Shown here one piece after another: positions 21,464 through 30,289 of a stretch of DNA of 64,000 nt (positions are counted from its first letter, which is position 1; each line of letters begins with the position of its first letter). Position numbers and translations under genes: made by a program. Location of the stretch: positions 1 to 64,000 of the forward strand of contig PLUB01000010.1 in NCBI GenBank assembly GCA_003164755.1, in the 5' to 3' direction. The stretch comes from Methanosarcina sp. (GTDB lineage: Archaea > Halobacteriota > Methanosarcinia > Methanosarcinales > Methanosarcinaceae). The notes beneath the pieces were generated by a model. That model was not told the origin of the DNA. It searched no databases and saw only the letters and a list, made by a program, of their open reading frames with translations.

Positions 21464-22615
21464 TTAATCGTAGGGTTTTCTGGCTTCATGCTTTCTTCTA
21501 AATCTTCTTACTCCTCCAATAAGCCGAGTCCTTCTTAATACCTGAATTCGGGCAGACGTTTCTTCCCTGCCAAGCACAAATTTTTTGTTACCTCTTGCAC
21601 TTGTTTTAATGATTGAATTTATCTCGATTAATTCCAGAGTTTTTAATAACTCAATTTGAGGTTTGACTCTGCTCTGCGCAATTATATCATTTTTAATCTC
21701 TTTTCCTAAAACATTAACTTCTGCAAGAACTTGTGGTTTTTCTGCAGCTTCTCGCAAGAAAGATACTCCTGAAGAGGCCTTTATTGTGCCATCTACCATT
21801 GCATTTCCGTGCAGTAATACGGATTCGGCTTTTATACCCCCGAAGACCCTACTATTTTTGCCAATATTTACCTGGCCCTTTGAAGAGAGATTCCCATAAA
21901 CAGTGCTGCTTTCCCCTATGCTGATATTTTCCTCTGAATAAACGCTTCCCTTCAGAGTCAAATTTTTTCCTGCCTCAACTGCATGTGCTTTTATATCTCC
22001 TATTAAAAGGCAGCTACTACCGATAACAACTTCTCCAGCGACTTCAATTGCTTCGGGAGAAATTTTTGCGCCGGCAGGAATGATCATTATCTTTTCACTA
22101 AGCTCTTTTCCTTCAATACCCTGAAAGTCTTCTGAATCTTCAAATAGTTCTTCTAGGGCTTTCTCTATTTCCTCACCTTTTCCTAGGTGCATCATTTCTC
22201 TTATGTAAAGAAATATAAAAATAATTACAGGAACCGGATTTCTTACCATGATCCATCCTTTGACCTCGAATCCCCCTCTGATTTTAACTTCTTTTCCAAT
22301 GTCTAGGTCCCCTTCTACTATCAGTTTTCCGTCAATGGTTACGAATTCTCCCAAATAAGCGTTTTTGCCGACCTCTACACTGCTCCCCAGTTTAGACCAC
22401 ATGTCAACTCTGACATCGGAACCTGACAGTATATCCCCATACACGTTAACTCCTTCTCCCATTATGACCATATCCCCACGTATGCCATATTTAATGCTTG
22501 AGTGATTGCCAACAATAACGTCCCCGTCGACTATAATCCTATTTGCTTCGATTCTGGTGTTATCTGGAACCAAGAGGTTTTTTAGAATCTGATCTGGCTC
22601 TGGAATGTTTTTCAC
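21464..22615 (-). CDS. Bactofilin-like / polymer-forming beta-helix protein
   Basis: A 383-residue protein built largely of short beta-helical turns with alternating hydrophobics and Gly (IEANRIIVDGDVIVGNHSSIKYG, then GEVVIGSSCLLIGDIKA, ISIGESSTVYGNLSSKGQVNIGKNSRVFGGIKAESV). This is the pattern of polymer-forming (DUF583/bactofilin) proteins. One hydrophobic stretch (VPVIIFIFLYI, about residue 130) followed by an acidic helical segment could be a membrane contact or linker. The tail is strongly basic (RRTRLIGGVRRFRRKHEARK). The likely role is a scaffold at the membrane or envelope, which is inferred from fold only. It stands alone. Confidence 0.7.
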   Translation of the reverse strand: MKNIPEPDQILKNLLVPDNTRIEANRIIVDGDVIVGNHSSIKYGIRGDMVIMGEGVNVYGDILSGSDVRVDMWSKLGSSVEVGKNAYLGEFVTIDGKLIVEGDLDIGKEVKIRGGFEVKGWIMVRNPVPVIIFIFLYIREMMHLGKGEEIEKALEELFEDSEDFQGIEGKELSEKIMIIPAGAKISPEAIEVAGEVVIGSSCLLIGDIKAHAVEAGKNLTLKGSVYSEENISIGESSTVYGNLSSKGQVNIGKNSRVFGGIKAESVLLHGNAMVDGTIKASSGVSFLREAAEKPQVLAEVNVLGKEIKNDIIAQSRVKPQIELLKTLELIEINSIIKTSARGNKKFVLGREETSARIQVLRRTRLIGGVRRFRRKHEARKPYD

Positions 22616-23155
22616 TCTCCGAGTGAACTATTATATGATTCACTTCTATACCTGACTTTAGGATATATGAATAGAAGAATATGATTTTGTGACTGTCTTT
22701 TGAAATGTCCTTTATCTACTTTTTGGTCGTGTCAATGAGTTATTGCAAACAGTAAAACCAAAACTATTCCCACATTTAACCATAAATTAGAGGATACTCG
22801 TTTTTCAAATTTGATCAATAACTCAAAGACATGATCTACTTTTTTGATTATAATTATCACAAATAACCGTCTATAATATATTCTTATTCATTTTTTCCAT
22901 TTACTTAAGAACATTCAAATAATAATGATAATGTATATCTAACTATATGTTATCCAAAATTAAAAACCATTTATTTTCAGCATGAAAACTAACATGAAAT
23001 TCTTCGAAGTACATGCATAAATAAATGACAGTACTTGCAGGTTAAACAGTACTTTCATGCTAAACTAAGAATTGTTTTTGTTATCATACACCCAATACTT
23101 CTTCAAAATTGGAGTAATTTTGATAAATCCTTAAATTTCATCATATGCTTAGAAA
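22616..23155. other. Intergenic region
   Basis: No gene is seen. The right edge runs into the family-A copy at 23110-23194. Confidence 0.4.
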
Positions 23156-23194
23156 TTACTCGTGAAAAATAAGAGATTTATCGAACTTCTCTTT
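23110..23194. repeat. Family-A palindromic element, copy 5 (inside a gene end)
   Basis: The left arm is GGAGTAATTTTGATAAATCC, the right arm GAAAAATAAGAGATTTATCGAACTTCTC. The right arm overlaps the last codons and stop of the PUA-domain gene. Confidence 0.6.
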
Positions 23195-23689
23195 GTTTTC
23201 TGAAGCTGGATTACTTTTTTCCGAAGCAACTCCTACCCTTACATCCACAGCTGCCCCGCTGTCAAGAGCTAAGATCTCTTCAGGGGAAAGGAGTAATTGC
23301 CCTGTTGCGAGGAGTCTGTCAGCTTGATCTGTCAAAAGTACTTCTTCTCCTGCCCGGAGCTCCGGATCAAGTTCAACCACATGTTTTGTAAAAGCGGTTT
23401 TCCCTCTTTCCACAAAAGGAACAGCTTCTTCCGAAATAACGACCCTGAGTTTATTTCCGGGCAAAAGCCTATGGATAACGGAAGCTCCTTCAATACTAAG
23501 TATAAAAAAACCGTCTCTTGCTCTTGCAGTAGCTATGCGGTTTCCCGAGTAGAATACCTGCCTTACTCTTCTAGTCCGAGATAACTGAAATGTCACCCCA
23601 TCAGGAAAAAGTTCTTTCCCAACATTCTTCCCAAACTGGTAATCCGCGATAATACGAACCTTTGTAAGTCTTTTTATATCGCAATTCAT
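23156..23689 (-). CDS. PUA-domain protein (putative RNA-binding)
   Basis: A 177-residue cytoplasmic protein. The N-terminal part (about 1-75) starts MNCDIKRLTKVRIIADYQFGKNVG and holds a second small domain with SRTRRVRQVFYSGNRIATARARDGFF. Residues about 78-155 form a PUA domain (NKLRVVISEEAVPFVERGKTAFTKHVVELDPELRAGEEVLLTDQ...LLATGQLLLSPEEILA), the RNA-binding module also found in archaeosine transglycosylases. The exact role is unknown. The last ten residues (KFDKSLIFHE) and the stop codon are encoded by the arm of a dispersed palindromic repeat, so the native C-terminus was probably different. Confidence 0.75.
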   Translation of the reverse strand: MNCDIKRLTKVRIIADYQFGKNVGKELFPDGVTFQLSRTRRVRQVFYSGNRIATARARDGFFILSIEGASVIHRLLPGNKLRVVISEEAVPFVERGKTAFTKHVVELDPELRAGEEVLLTDQADRLLATGQLLLSPEEILALDSGAAVDVRVGVASEKSNPASENKEKFDKSLIFHE

Positions 23690-23770
23690 GAGGAGAAGTA
23701 ATTAAGATATGAACTTTAAAACTGTTCCGGTTATTCCATCCTTTGGATTCAGGTTACAAAATTTTGGCTA

Positions 23771-23863
23771 TGGAGGATTTCAATAAACCTCTTATTTTTC
23801 ACGAATAATTTATATGCAATTTATAAGCATATGACTAAATTTAGAGGTTTATCGAAATCCTCT
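23771..23863. repeat. Family-A palindromic element, copy 6
   Basis: This is the best-preserved copy. GGAGGATTTCAATAAACCTC on the left mirrors GAGGTTTATCGAAATCCTC on the right, with the centre ATAAGCATATGACTAAATTT. Confidence 0.75.
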
Positions 23864-23940
23864 TAATCTTCACAGTAAAAAGTAACATTCAATAATTTAG
23901 AGAAATGATATTTTTTGATACCTCTTAGCATCATAAAATC

Positions 23941-24007
23941 CATCATTAGTTTCATTGGAAATTGGCTGAAATCAATCAAAAACCCATTAAATAATACAAA
24001 ATATCTC
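23941..24007 (+). repeat. Dispersed repeat B, copy 3
   Basis: ATTGGCTGAAATCAATC followed by AAAAACCCATTAAATAATAC matches the core at 15401. It follows the family-A element at 23771 by about 80 nt, as copy 2 follows the element at 20734. Confidence 0.5.
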
Positions 24008-24391
24008 AATAGTAAATTTTGGAGATCCAGATTAAATTAAAAATCATTGAGAGATTTTTGAACACCTAGTCTATTTTGTTCAGATAGTTAGTCTAAAAAA
24101 GCAAAATTTCGCACAAGCGTTATATAGTCAAGGATAATTAACCGTATTACTTGTCTACCTGCAGATTAATTCTACAGGAACCCAAGTCAAGAACAAATTC
24201 AGTTCATCTATACGAGAAGTTAGCACACCATAAGATGAAAAAGAGACAGGATTAAAAATTAGAAAAGCCTTCTTGTACTACTTCATAGGACTAAATCCTG
24301 GGAAAGTTTTTTCAGCAAATCCGGTATGACGTTTACAGATATTTATGGAGCCTTATTTAGAGACATATTTTAGATATATGGGAGAATCGCT

Positions 24392-24778
24392 ATGAAACAG
24401 CAGGTAGAAGTAAAGGATCTTAAAGAAGGGAAATATGCAATAATCGACGACGAAGCTTGTACCATAAAGAGCATTTCGAAGTCCAAACCCGGGAAACATG
24501 GATCTGCAAAAGCCAGGATCGAAGCTATTGGTCTCTTTGACGGCCAGAAACGATCCTATATAGGTTCAGTTTCAAACAAAATTTACGTACCGATTGTGGA
24601 AAGAAAGAATGCGCAGATTATCTCAATTACCGGTAACATCGCCCAGCTCATGGACATGGGGGATTTTTCAACTTTTGAAATTATAATTCCTGATGAGTAC
24701 AAGGATAAAATCAAAGAGGGCGAAGAGATTTCATATATTACGGCTCTTGGCAAGATCAAACTCGATATACGATCATAA
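24392..24778 (+). CDS. eif5A: Translation initiation factor 5A
   Basis: Binds ribosomes and helps peptide-bond formation at difficult sequences. The 128-residue protein has the N-terminal SH3-like domain with the hypusine loop KPGKHGSAKARIEAIG, in which Lys35 is the residue modified to (deoxy)hypusine, and a C-terminal OB domain (YVPIVERKNAQIISITGNIAQLMDMGDFSTFEIIIP). A GGGAG ribosome site sits about 8 nt before the ATG. agmatinase follows about 80 nt later on the same strand, which is a sensible pairing since the modification needs a polyamine made from agmatine. Confidence 0.96.
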   Translation: MKQQVEVKDLKEGKYAIIDDEACTIKSISKSKPGKHGSAKARIEAIGLFDGQKRSYIGSVSNKIYVPIVERKNAQIISITGNIAQLMDMGDFSTFEIIIPDEYKDKIKEGEEISYITALGKIKLDIRS

Positions 24779-24796
24779 ATTTTCGAATCAGATGAA

Positions 24797-24826
24797 GACT
24801 CAGGTTAATATCTGAGCCAATTTTTT
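24797..24826 (+). terminator. Possible weak terminator or attenuator after aIF5A
   Basis: CTCAG and CTGAG pair around an 8-nt loop, followed by AATTTTTTAAG. The stem is short. It may end part of the aIF5A transcript before speB. Confidence 0.35.
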
Positions 24827-24857
24827 AAGCAAATCATTTTTTATATCAGGTTATAGT

Positions 24858-25733
24858 ATGTTTTTACCTAATTCCTTTGTAGATGCTCTTGCAGACTATA
24901 AATCTGCATATTATGTTATCTTCGGCGTGCCTTTTGACAATACCTCCTCCTTTCGGGCAGGCAGCCGCTGGGCTCCGGACGCCATACGGCAAGTCTCTGC
25001 AAATTTTGAGAGCTATAACCCAACTTTCGACATCGATCTTGTGGACCTTCCTATTTATGATGCAGGAAACCTGGAAACTTCAGCCTCGGTTAATGAGACT
25101 TTGCAAAACCTTTATGAAGCCACAAAGAACATCCTGAGAGATGGAAAACTTCCCATTATGCTTGGAGGGGAGCATTCCCTTACCTTTGCTATGGTAAAAG
25201 CATGTTCCGAATTCGCAGGAGAGGATTTTGGAGTCCTTATTCTTGATGCCCATTTCGACCTGAGAGAAGAGTATAGGGGATTCAAGCACAACCATGCTTG
25301 CGTGTCTAGAAATATTCTTAATCAGATCACGGAAAATATAGTCTTTATAGGAATCAGAAGCGGCCCGGAAGAAGAGTGGATTTTTGCAAGGGAAAATAAC
25401 CTGAAGTATTATACAGCCGATGATGTAGAATACATAGGTGTGGTAGAAGTACTCAAAAAAGCTATTGAATGGCTTGACTGCAAACATCTCTATTTATCCC
25501 TTGATATGGATGCCATAGACCCGGCTTACGCTCCCGGCCTGGGTACCCCTGAACCTTTCGGGATGAATGCCAGGGATATCAGAACTGCAGTAAGAACTCT
25601 TGCTCCTTTTACAATGGGTTTGGATATTGTAGAAATTGCCCCAGAATATGATTCAGGGCAAACTGCAATGTTGGGAGCAAAAGTGATGAGAGAATTCATA
25701 GCTTCCCATGCAAAAAGTAGAATGAACCTGTGA
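24858..25733 (+). CDS. speB: Agmatinase
   Basis: Hydrolyses agmatine to putrescine and urea. This is a manganese enzyme of the ureohydrolase family. The 291-residue protein carries the metal ligand motifs GGEHSLT, DAHFDLR (with the paired His/Asp) and SLDMDAIDPAYAPGLGTPEP. The start is the ATG at 24858. The stop codon TGA (25731-25733) lies within the sequence GTGAACTACC, the right end of an IS200/IS605 element, so the last residues or the stop may have been set by insertion. The total length is normal for the family, so function is expected to be intact. Confidence 0.93.
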   Translation: MFLPNSFVDALADYKSAYYVIFGVPFDNTSSFRAGSRWAPDAIRQVSANFESYNPTFDIDLVDLPIYDAGNLETSASVNETLQNLYEATKNILRDGKLPIMLGGEHSLTFAMVKACSEFAGEDFGVLILDAHFDLREEYRGFKHNHACVSRNILNQITENIVFIGIRSGPEEEWIFARENNLKYYTADDVEYIGVVEVLKKAIEWLDCKHLYLSLDMDAIDPAYAPGLGTPEPFGMNARDIRTAVRTLAPFTMGLDIVEIAPEYDSGQTAMLGAKVMREFIASHAKSRMNL

Positions 25734-25830
25734 ACTACCACTCAACTGAAGATGAAGTGTCTTCTTGATTCAGTTCTTTCTCTTTTGAGAACAAGTCCCT
25801 AAGCACATTTCCCATATTCCACGGGTTCAG
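25730..25830 (-). mobile_element. Right end and putative omegaRNA 3' region of IS200/IS605 copy 1
   Basis: Read on the minus strand the segment ends GAGTGGTAGTTCAC, the same GTAGTTCAC terminus found at 52394-52402. It contains an imperfect hairpin with outer arms AACTGAA/TTCAGTT (25744-25750 with 25769-25775) and inner GAAGA/TCTTC. In IS605 elements this region encodes the guide RNA scaffold of TnpB. The end touches the speB stop codon. Confidence 0.55.
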
Positions 25831-26806
25831 ATTCCAATTAGATTTTGATCAATGAGAGAGAACTTTTTGATGTTAATTGCAGCCTTAACGGCTCTATCAT
25901 GTTTTGTCTTGCAAACAGAAAACTTTCATTCTCTATCCTTTTAGTGTTAGATCAGAGTGAGAGTATTCAATACATGACAGATCTTAGATGCCGGTTCAAA
26001 TTTACCTATCCTAAGAATGGTTTTTTCTGACCATTCTGATTTATATGCTAATTTTGTTACAATACTACTCCACGCCGAACCACCTATAAACTATGATAAA
26101 TGGTGATTATGAATCATGCCTTTAACATTCAGAGTTTCAACAGCTATTGTTTGGTTTTCGCTAACAAGTTTAAAAGAAAATTTGTGTTGGAAATTATTTC
26201 TCTGATTTGTTATTTTTTCATGAAGTATATAAAGTTTTTGTTTGGCTTTTCCTCTGTTTTTAGAACCGTTCTGTTTTTGACTAATTCCTTTTTGGAGTAC
26301 TTTAAGTCTCTTCAAAGAGTTTTTCAAGTACTTAGGAGTTTCAAACTTTTATCCAGTTGAAATAACAGTAAAATCTCTTATCCCAACATCTACACCAATA
26401 GTCGTAGATTCAGAAAATACTTGTTTAACTGAAAGTTCTTTTCCATTTTCCACTAAGATACTGAAATAGTATTTTCCTTTGCAAGACTTCGAAATAGTAG
26501 CGGTTTTTAATTTCCATTCAAATGTTTTGTGAATAACTGCTTTGATTTCTCCAATCTTAGGAAGCTTAACAGTATTATTTTCAAAATCCACATTGTAGTG
26601 TTATAGTCTCTGGAATGACTGAATTGGGTTCTTCTTTTATCTGAATTCAGGAAAACCATTCTTTCTCTAAAAAACCTCGTGAATGCAGATTCTACATGTT
26701 TAATCCTACCCTGAAATGATTGGGAATTGACTTCACCTAACCATGGATTTTGCTTTTTTAGATTTGGAATTAGTTTGTTTAGGTCAAACCTAAAAATTGA
26801 TTTCAT
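25831..26806 (-). pseudogene. TnpB (IS605 OrfB), decayed
   Basis: RNA-guided nuclease of IS200/IS605, broken into several frames. From the N-terminus: FRFDLNKLIPNLKKQNPWLGEVNSQSFQGRIKHVESAFTRFF (26600-26806), then KLPKIGEIKAVIHKTFEWKLKTATISKSCKGKYYFSILVE with GVDVGIRDFTVISTG (RuvC-I Asp, near 26360). Next come NSLKRLKVLQKGISQKQ through AVETLNVKGM (RuvC-II Glu, near 26120) and the C-terminal CKTKHDRAVKAAINIKKFSLIDQNLIGI (near 25850-25920). The zinc-finger segment is partly lost. Frameshifts and stops separate the parts, so it is inactive. Confidence 0.8.
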
Positions 26807-26994
26807 GATTTGCCCCTATGTTTTTATTTTCTGATCAGGCGCCCAATTATAGACAAAATTATAAATATCAATATTTTGTTTAAGTAGGTTAGATTGATCA
26901 ATTGTTGGATATAGCCTAAACTTGAATGCTTTCGTCATAATATACTTAAAATAATTTAGCAATATAATTATTTTTTGTTAAATATAGTGTATAA

Positions 26995-27420
26995 ACATAA
27001 GAACCGTATTAAATTTTGGATAATGTACCACATTATCTTTGTGTGCAAGTATCAAAAAAGATACTATAAACGATTGACTAAGAACTCAAACAGATAATTT
27101 ATGACATTGAAAAGGAGGCAAATTTTAAATACTGGAAATGGAAACGAACAAAGATCACATCCATTTACTCGTTAAGAACAAGCCAAAAGTCAGCACTCTT
27201 GCAATTATTCGAAAATTGAAACAAGAGACAACAATTAAGCTATGAAAAACTCAAACCGAGTATTCGAAAAAAATACTATTGGAGAGAACATACATTTGGA
27301 ATGATAGACATTTTGCATATTCTATCGGCATTGTTAGCAAAGAAGCAGCAGAAAATTACATACTGAACCAGGGATGAAGTTGAAGCTTACATTCACTGGG
27401 CTGAAGACCTAGTGATTTTA
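26995..27420 (+). pseudogene. TnpA (IS200-type Y1 transposase), decayed
   Basis: The reading IKFWIMYHIIFVCKYQKRYYKR is the start of the Y1 transposase family (HxxxxxVWxTKYRxxVL-type). It is followed, across frame breaks, by KDHIHLLV-like TNKDHIHLLVKNKPKVS and QETTIK. The HUH-region stretch is present only as ruins. The segment is divergent from the tnpB relic, and both form one IS200/IS605 element ending near 27420 (CACTGGGCTGAAGACCTAGTG hairpin-like tail). A second copy of its 3' half lies at 34795-35130. Confidence 0.7.
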
Positions 27421-27494
27421 CCCTTTGTCCTATAAAAAAGCCGTTTGTAATATGTAATTCCCTTAGAGTGAATTATTAAAAGAAAAATAAATAT

Positions 27495-28667
27495 TTAGAC
27501 AATCAGGTATTTTCTATCTTTTATGTGAGCTCTGCTATCTACCCCAAGTATTCCGGCAATCTCTACACCTTCACTTCCGACCTCTGCGAGTTGGGCGTAA
27601 ATCTCTGCCCTAGATATATACTTTTCTGCCCTTTTCCCATCAGTTTCTTCCATTTTGATGGTTATCTCATCTCTATTGTTTCCTTTTGCTAGACATTCTT
27701 GAAATATTACACCATACTGCTCAGCAATTACTTTTAGACAGTCAAATATTTGATTGGTTGAAACTGCATCTTCCTCGTCAAGCAAAACTTTTGAAAGAAT
27801 ATAAGTGCGGATATTTGTCCTGAGATAAGCCCGGACTTTTTCCGGGATTTTTGCTAAATTTTTCATGTCAACAAAGACCCCTAGTTCTTTGTCGGTGGTA
27901 ATTTCCTTATTAGCATCATATACAAAATATTTTAATTCGCTACCCTCAATCCTGAATTTTCGATTTGCTTTTTTGTTTTCAAGGATTAGGCAGATATTTT
28001 TCTGGCTGTCATATTCCAGGAAACTTACAATGAACTCGGAAAGATCTAGCATTTTTATTTTTTCTTCTTTTCGAAGGATACCTGAACGTATCCAGCCTGG
28101 TAAGCTCAAATTTCCAATAAGTTTATCTATTGTCAGTGAATCTTCTGCGAATCCGAGTGTATAGCAGTACTGAAGACCTGATACATAACCTTCCATTTTT
28201 CCTGAAACACCATTTACACCACTAGAAAGCTTAAACCTCTTCTCAGCTCCGTAGATTCCTGAGATTAAAAATCTGTTGAGAACCTCCAGGATTCTGCTTT
28301 CAAATTCTCTATATTCATGAGCAGTTCCATTTTCTATTTTTCTGCACTCTGCTTCGAGCACTTCCCTTTTTTTCCAAAGATTTTCACTGCAGATTTGGAG
28401 TATTGCATTGGCGCAGGGTACAATGTCATCAATATCTACTTCGTTCACTAATCCCTTAATCAATACGTTAAGTTTCTCTTCAAAATTATTCATTCCATGT
28501 ATTCTGCTTTTCAATTCATAGAGAGCTTCTTTATGTTTGCACTTAATTTCTATTATGGAATTTTCCAGAGGAATTACCCTGGAAGTAATATCTAAAAATG
28601 TTTTCAGATCCTCAATGAAATCCCGCTGTACAGACAGTTCCGTAGAGTCCTGGTAAATATATTTCAT
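27495..28667 (-). CDS. Hypothetical protein with N-terminal coiled coil
   Basis: A 390-residue cytoplasmic protein without membrane segments or recognisable domain. The first 150 residues are highly charged and helical with heptad-like spacing (IIEIKCKHKEALYELKSRIHGM, LWKKREVLEAECRKIENG). The middle contains LILENKKANRKFRIEGSELKYFVYDANKEI, a beta-rich stretch, and the end IYAQLAEVGSEGVEIAGILGVDSRAHIKDRKYLIV. The clean codon structure and length make it a real gene, but I do not recognise the family. It has no operon partner: the nearest neighbours are an IS relic and a spacer. Confidence 0.6.
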   Translation of the reverse strand: MKYIYQDSTELSVQRDFIEDLKTFLDITSRVIPLENSIIEIKCKHKEALYELKSRIHGMNNFEEKLNVLIKGLVNEVDIDDIVPCANAILQICSENLWKKREVLEAECRKIENGTAHEYREFESRILEVLNRFLISGIYGAEKRFKLSSGVNGVSGKMEGYVSGLQYCYTLGFAEDSLTIDKLIGNLSLPGWIRSGILRKEEKIKMLDLSEFIVSFLEYDSQKNICLILENKKANRKFRIEGSELKYFVYDANKEITTDKELGVFVDMKNLAKIPEKVRAYLRTNIRTYILSKVLLDEEDAVSTNQIFDCLKVIAEQYGVIFQECLAKGNNRDEITIKMEETDGKRAEKYISRAEIYAQLAEVGSEGVEIAGILGVDSRAHIKDRKYLIV

Positions 28668-28763
28668 AAAAGCACCCTGGATAAATAAACAACCCTTAAG
28701 CTTTTATGACTTATACCTATATAAGATTTTATCCAAGATCGGGAATTCCGATTTTCTGTAGTC

Positions 28764-28895
28764 CCGAATGAATATTCTTATTCTTTTACAATTTACCCTC
28801 AATAATTCACAATAAAAAAAACTTCGTTTATACATCTTAATTCTATTTTTTGTAATTAACACTAGAGAATTCAATATTGTTGAATCCTAAAGTAG
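28764..28895. repeat. Dispersed repeat C, copy 2
   Basis: TACCCTCAATAATTCACAAT, then TATACATCTTAATTCTATTTT and AATATTGTTGAATCCTAAAG match the order at 6186-6325. It has no coding potential. Confidence 0.5.
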
Positions 28896-29115
28896 AAATT
28901 ATGCATATTCACCACTAAAATATTTTGTTATTTTTTTGAAGATATTTTTGAGGCTATATATATTAATCGAGCGCAAAGAGCTAGATTTCTTTCCCGATTA
29001 ATTTCAAATAAGAGGACTGATGATGTTGTTTTTTCCAAGATGGATAATTACAAAAACTGTAGATAAAGTTAACTGAGATAAAAGGGAAAAGAGAACGAAA
29101 AAGATAAAAAGAAAG

Positions 29116-29147
29116 TATCATAGTATCATAGTATCATAGTATCATAG
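29116..29147. repeat. Tandem repeat, TATCATAG x 4
   Basis: Four perfect 8-bp units followed by CATCAT. It sits 3 nt past the stop of the small ORF at 29150-29404 on the minus strand. It is a simple tandem array without spacers and not a CRISPR. Confidence 0.9.
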
Positions 29148-29149
29148 CA

Positions 29150-29404
29150 TCATTTCATATATCTTCTGCTATATTCGTTACCCAAACTGCACCGATAATC
29201 CGAACGAATCTGATTTAGGGACTTTTCTTCAAGCAGTGATTCCAAATAGTCTTTTGTCTCCTCTTCCCTTTCACAGCGATATTTTTCCCCTGTCACTGTC
29301 ATCCCCATTTGTATTTGGTTAAGGAATCTATTAACACTAAAATGACTACTACAATAAACTATTTGTCTTGATTTGCATTTATATGTTTCCAGAAAAAAAG
29401 CCAA
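29150..29404 (-). CDS. Doubtful small ORF
   Basis: An 84-residue reading with MAFFLETYKCKSRQIVYCSSHFSVNRFLNQIQMGMTVTGEKYRCEREEETKDYLESLLEEK. The second half is charged and plausible as protein (EREEETKDYLESLLEEKSLNQIRSDYRC), the first half less so. The middle includes one arm of a 19-bp inverted repeat. No family is recognised. It may be the remnant of a larger gene. Confidence 0.25.
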   Translation of the reverse strand: MAFFLETYKCKSRQIVYCSSHFSVNRFLNQIQMGMTVTGEKYRCEREEETKDYLESLLEEKSLNQIRSDYRCSLGNEYSRRYMK

Positions 29405-29449
29405 AATGACACACTTCTTATAGATTGTATCTTAACCAAATACAGATGG
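29305..29449. repeat. 19-bp inverted repeat pair, 107-bp spacer
   Basis: CCATTTGTATTTGGTTAAG (29305-29323) and CTTAACCAAATACAGATGG (29431-29449) are reverse complements with one mismatch. They resemble the terminal repeats of a very small element. The spacer is not clearly coding. Confidence 0.6.
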
Positions 29450-29655
29450 AATTAATTTCATTGAAATTAAAATTTTATTGTTTTGCAAGATTTAGAGCAA
29501 AAATACAAAAAATCTTGACGTCTAATCTACTCGTTTTTGTTGTAGGAACTAATAGTTGCATTAGTAATATCATTCATAATAAACATATCCAAGCTCATAA
29601 TCAAACTAATATACGTATATCACATAAAACAATGTTGCATTATATTCGGTGGTAG

Positions 29656-29970
29656 TTATAGCTTTCCTGGCATATACAACCTCAATTTTATTAAACTTTT
29701 TTTTCCACACCTACGTAATTCTTTAATCTCTTCTTGGTATGCAAAAGCTGTTGGCACTATTATAAATGGGATAGTTACCGCAGCTGTTGTTACTTCTGAA
29801 ACAGGAAATGCAGCTAAAGCACTTGCCCCAGTAACACCATAAATCGGAACTATAGAAATAAGCATAGCTAAACCAAATGTTCTTCTTAAATGTAGGCCTA
29901 ATTTAGCAGCCAGGAAATCATTGTACCCTATGAGCAACACAATACCGAAACTTGGTTCTATAATCTCCAA
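29656..29970 (-). CDS. Putative membrane protein, possibly partial
   Basis: A 104-residue reading with two to three hydrophobic segments (FGIVLLIGYNDFLAAKLGLHLRR, FGLAMLISIVPIYGVTGASALAAF, AAVTIPFIIVPTAFAYQ) and a basic, cytoplasmic-looking end (EEIKELRRCGKKSLIKLRLY). The start is not certain. A frame upstream to about 30050 has no good ATG, so the gene may be truncated. No family is recognised. Confidence 0.4.
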   Translation of the reverse strand: MEIIEPSFGIVLLIGYNDFLAAKLGLHLRRTFGLAMLISIVPIYGVTGASALAAFPVSEVTTAAVTIPFIIVPTAFAYQEEIKELRRCGKKSLIKLRLYMPGKL

Positions 29971-30289
29971 AAGATTATACGATGTCCAACATTGAATCCA
30001 AAATCTATGCTAAACAAAGAAACAAGACCGTGGAATTAATTCCTATCATGACTGGAGCTTCCTCCAATGTTTGATAGAACTATGCCTATATACAGGTTGC
30101 ACAGGTCCTCTTTGTACTCTTCTTTCGTTCATTAGATCATTGTTTTCCCAAATCAATAATATAGTTTACTGCTACGATGATACTACTCTATTTTAAACCT
30201 AAAATTAATTATAACCAAACTGTCCTTCTATTACGAATTATACCATTTATTCAATTGTTTTATGAAGATTATTACTATTAAAAAAAATT

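Larger units (their letters stand above)
23690..24391. other. Intergenic region between divergent PUA gene and aIF5A
   Basis: It holds family-A copy 6 (23771-23863) and repeat B (23941-24007). The aIF5A promoter should lie near 24340-24375, where TTTAGATATAT occurs. No gene is seen. Confidence 0.45.
28668..29149. other. Intergenic region with repeat C and an 8-bp tandem array
   Basis: It contains repeat C copy 2 (28764-28895) and the TATCATAG tandem repeats (29116-29147). No gene is seen. Confidence 0.5.

Noticed and set aside
26995-27420. An active IS200/IS605 element
   Set aside because: Both tnpA and tnpB carry several stops and frame breaks.
29116-29153. Possible CRISPR array
   Set aside because: The units are 8 bp and directly adjacent without spacers, so it is a simple tandem repeat. 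No cas genes are in the window.
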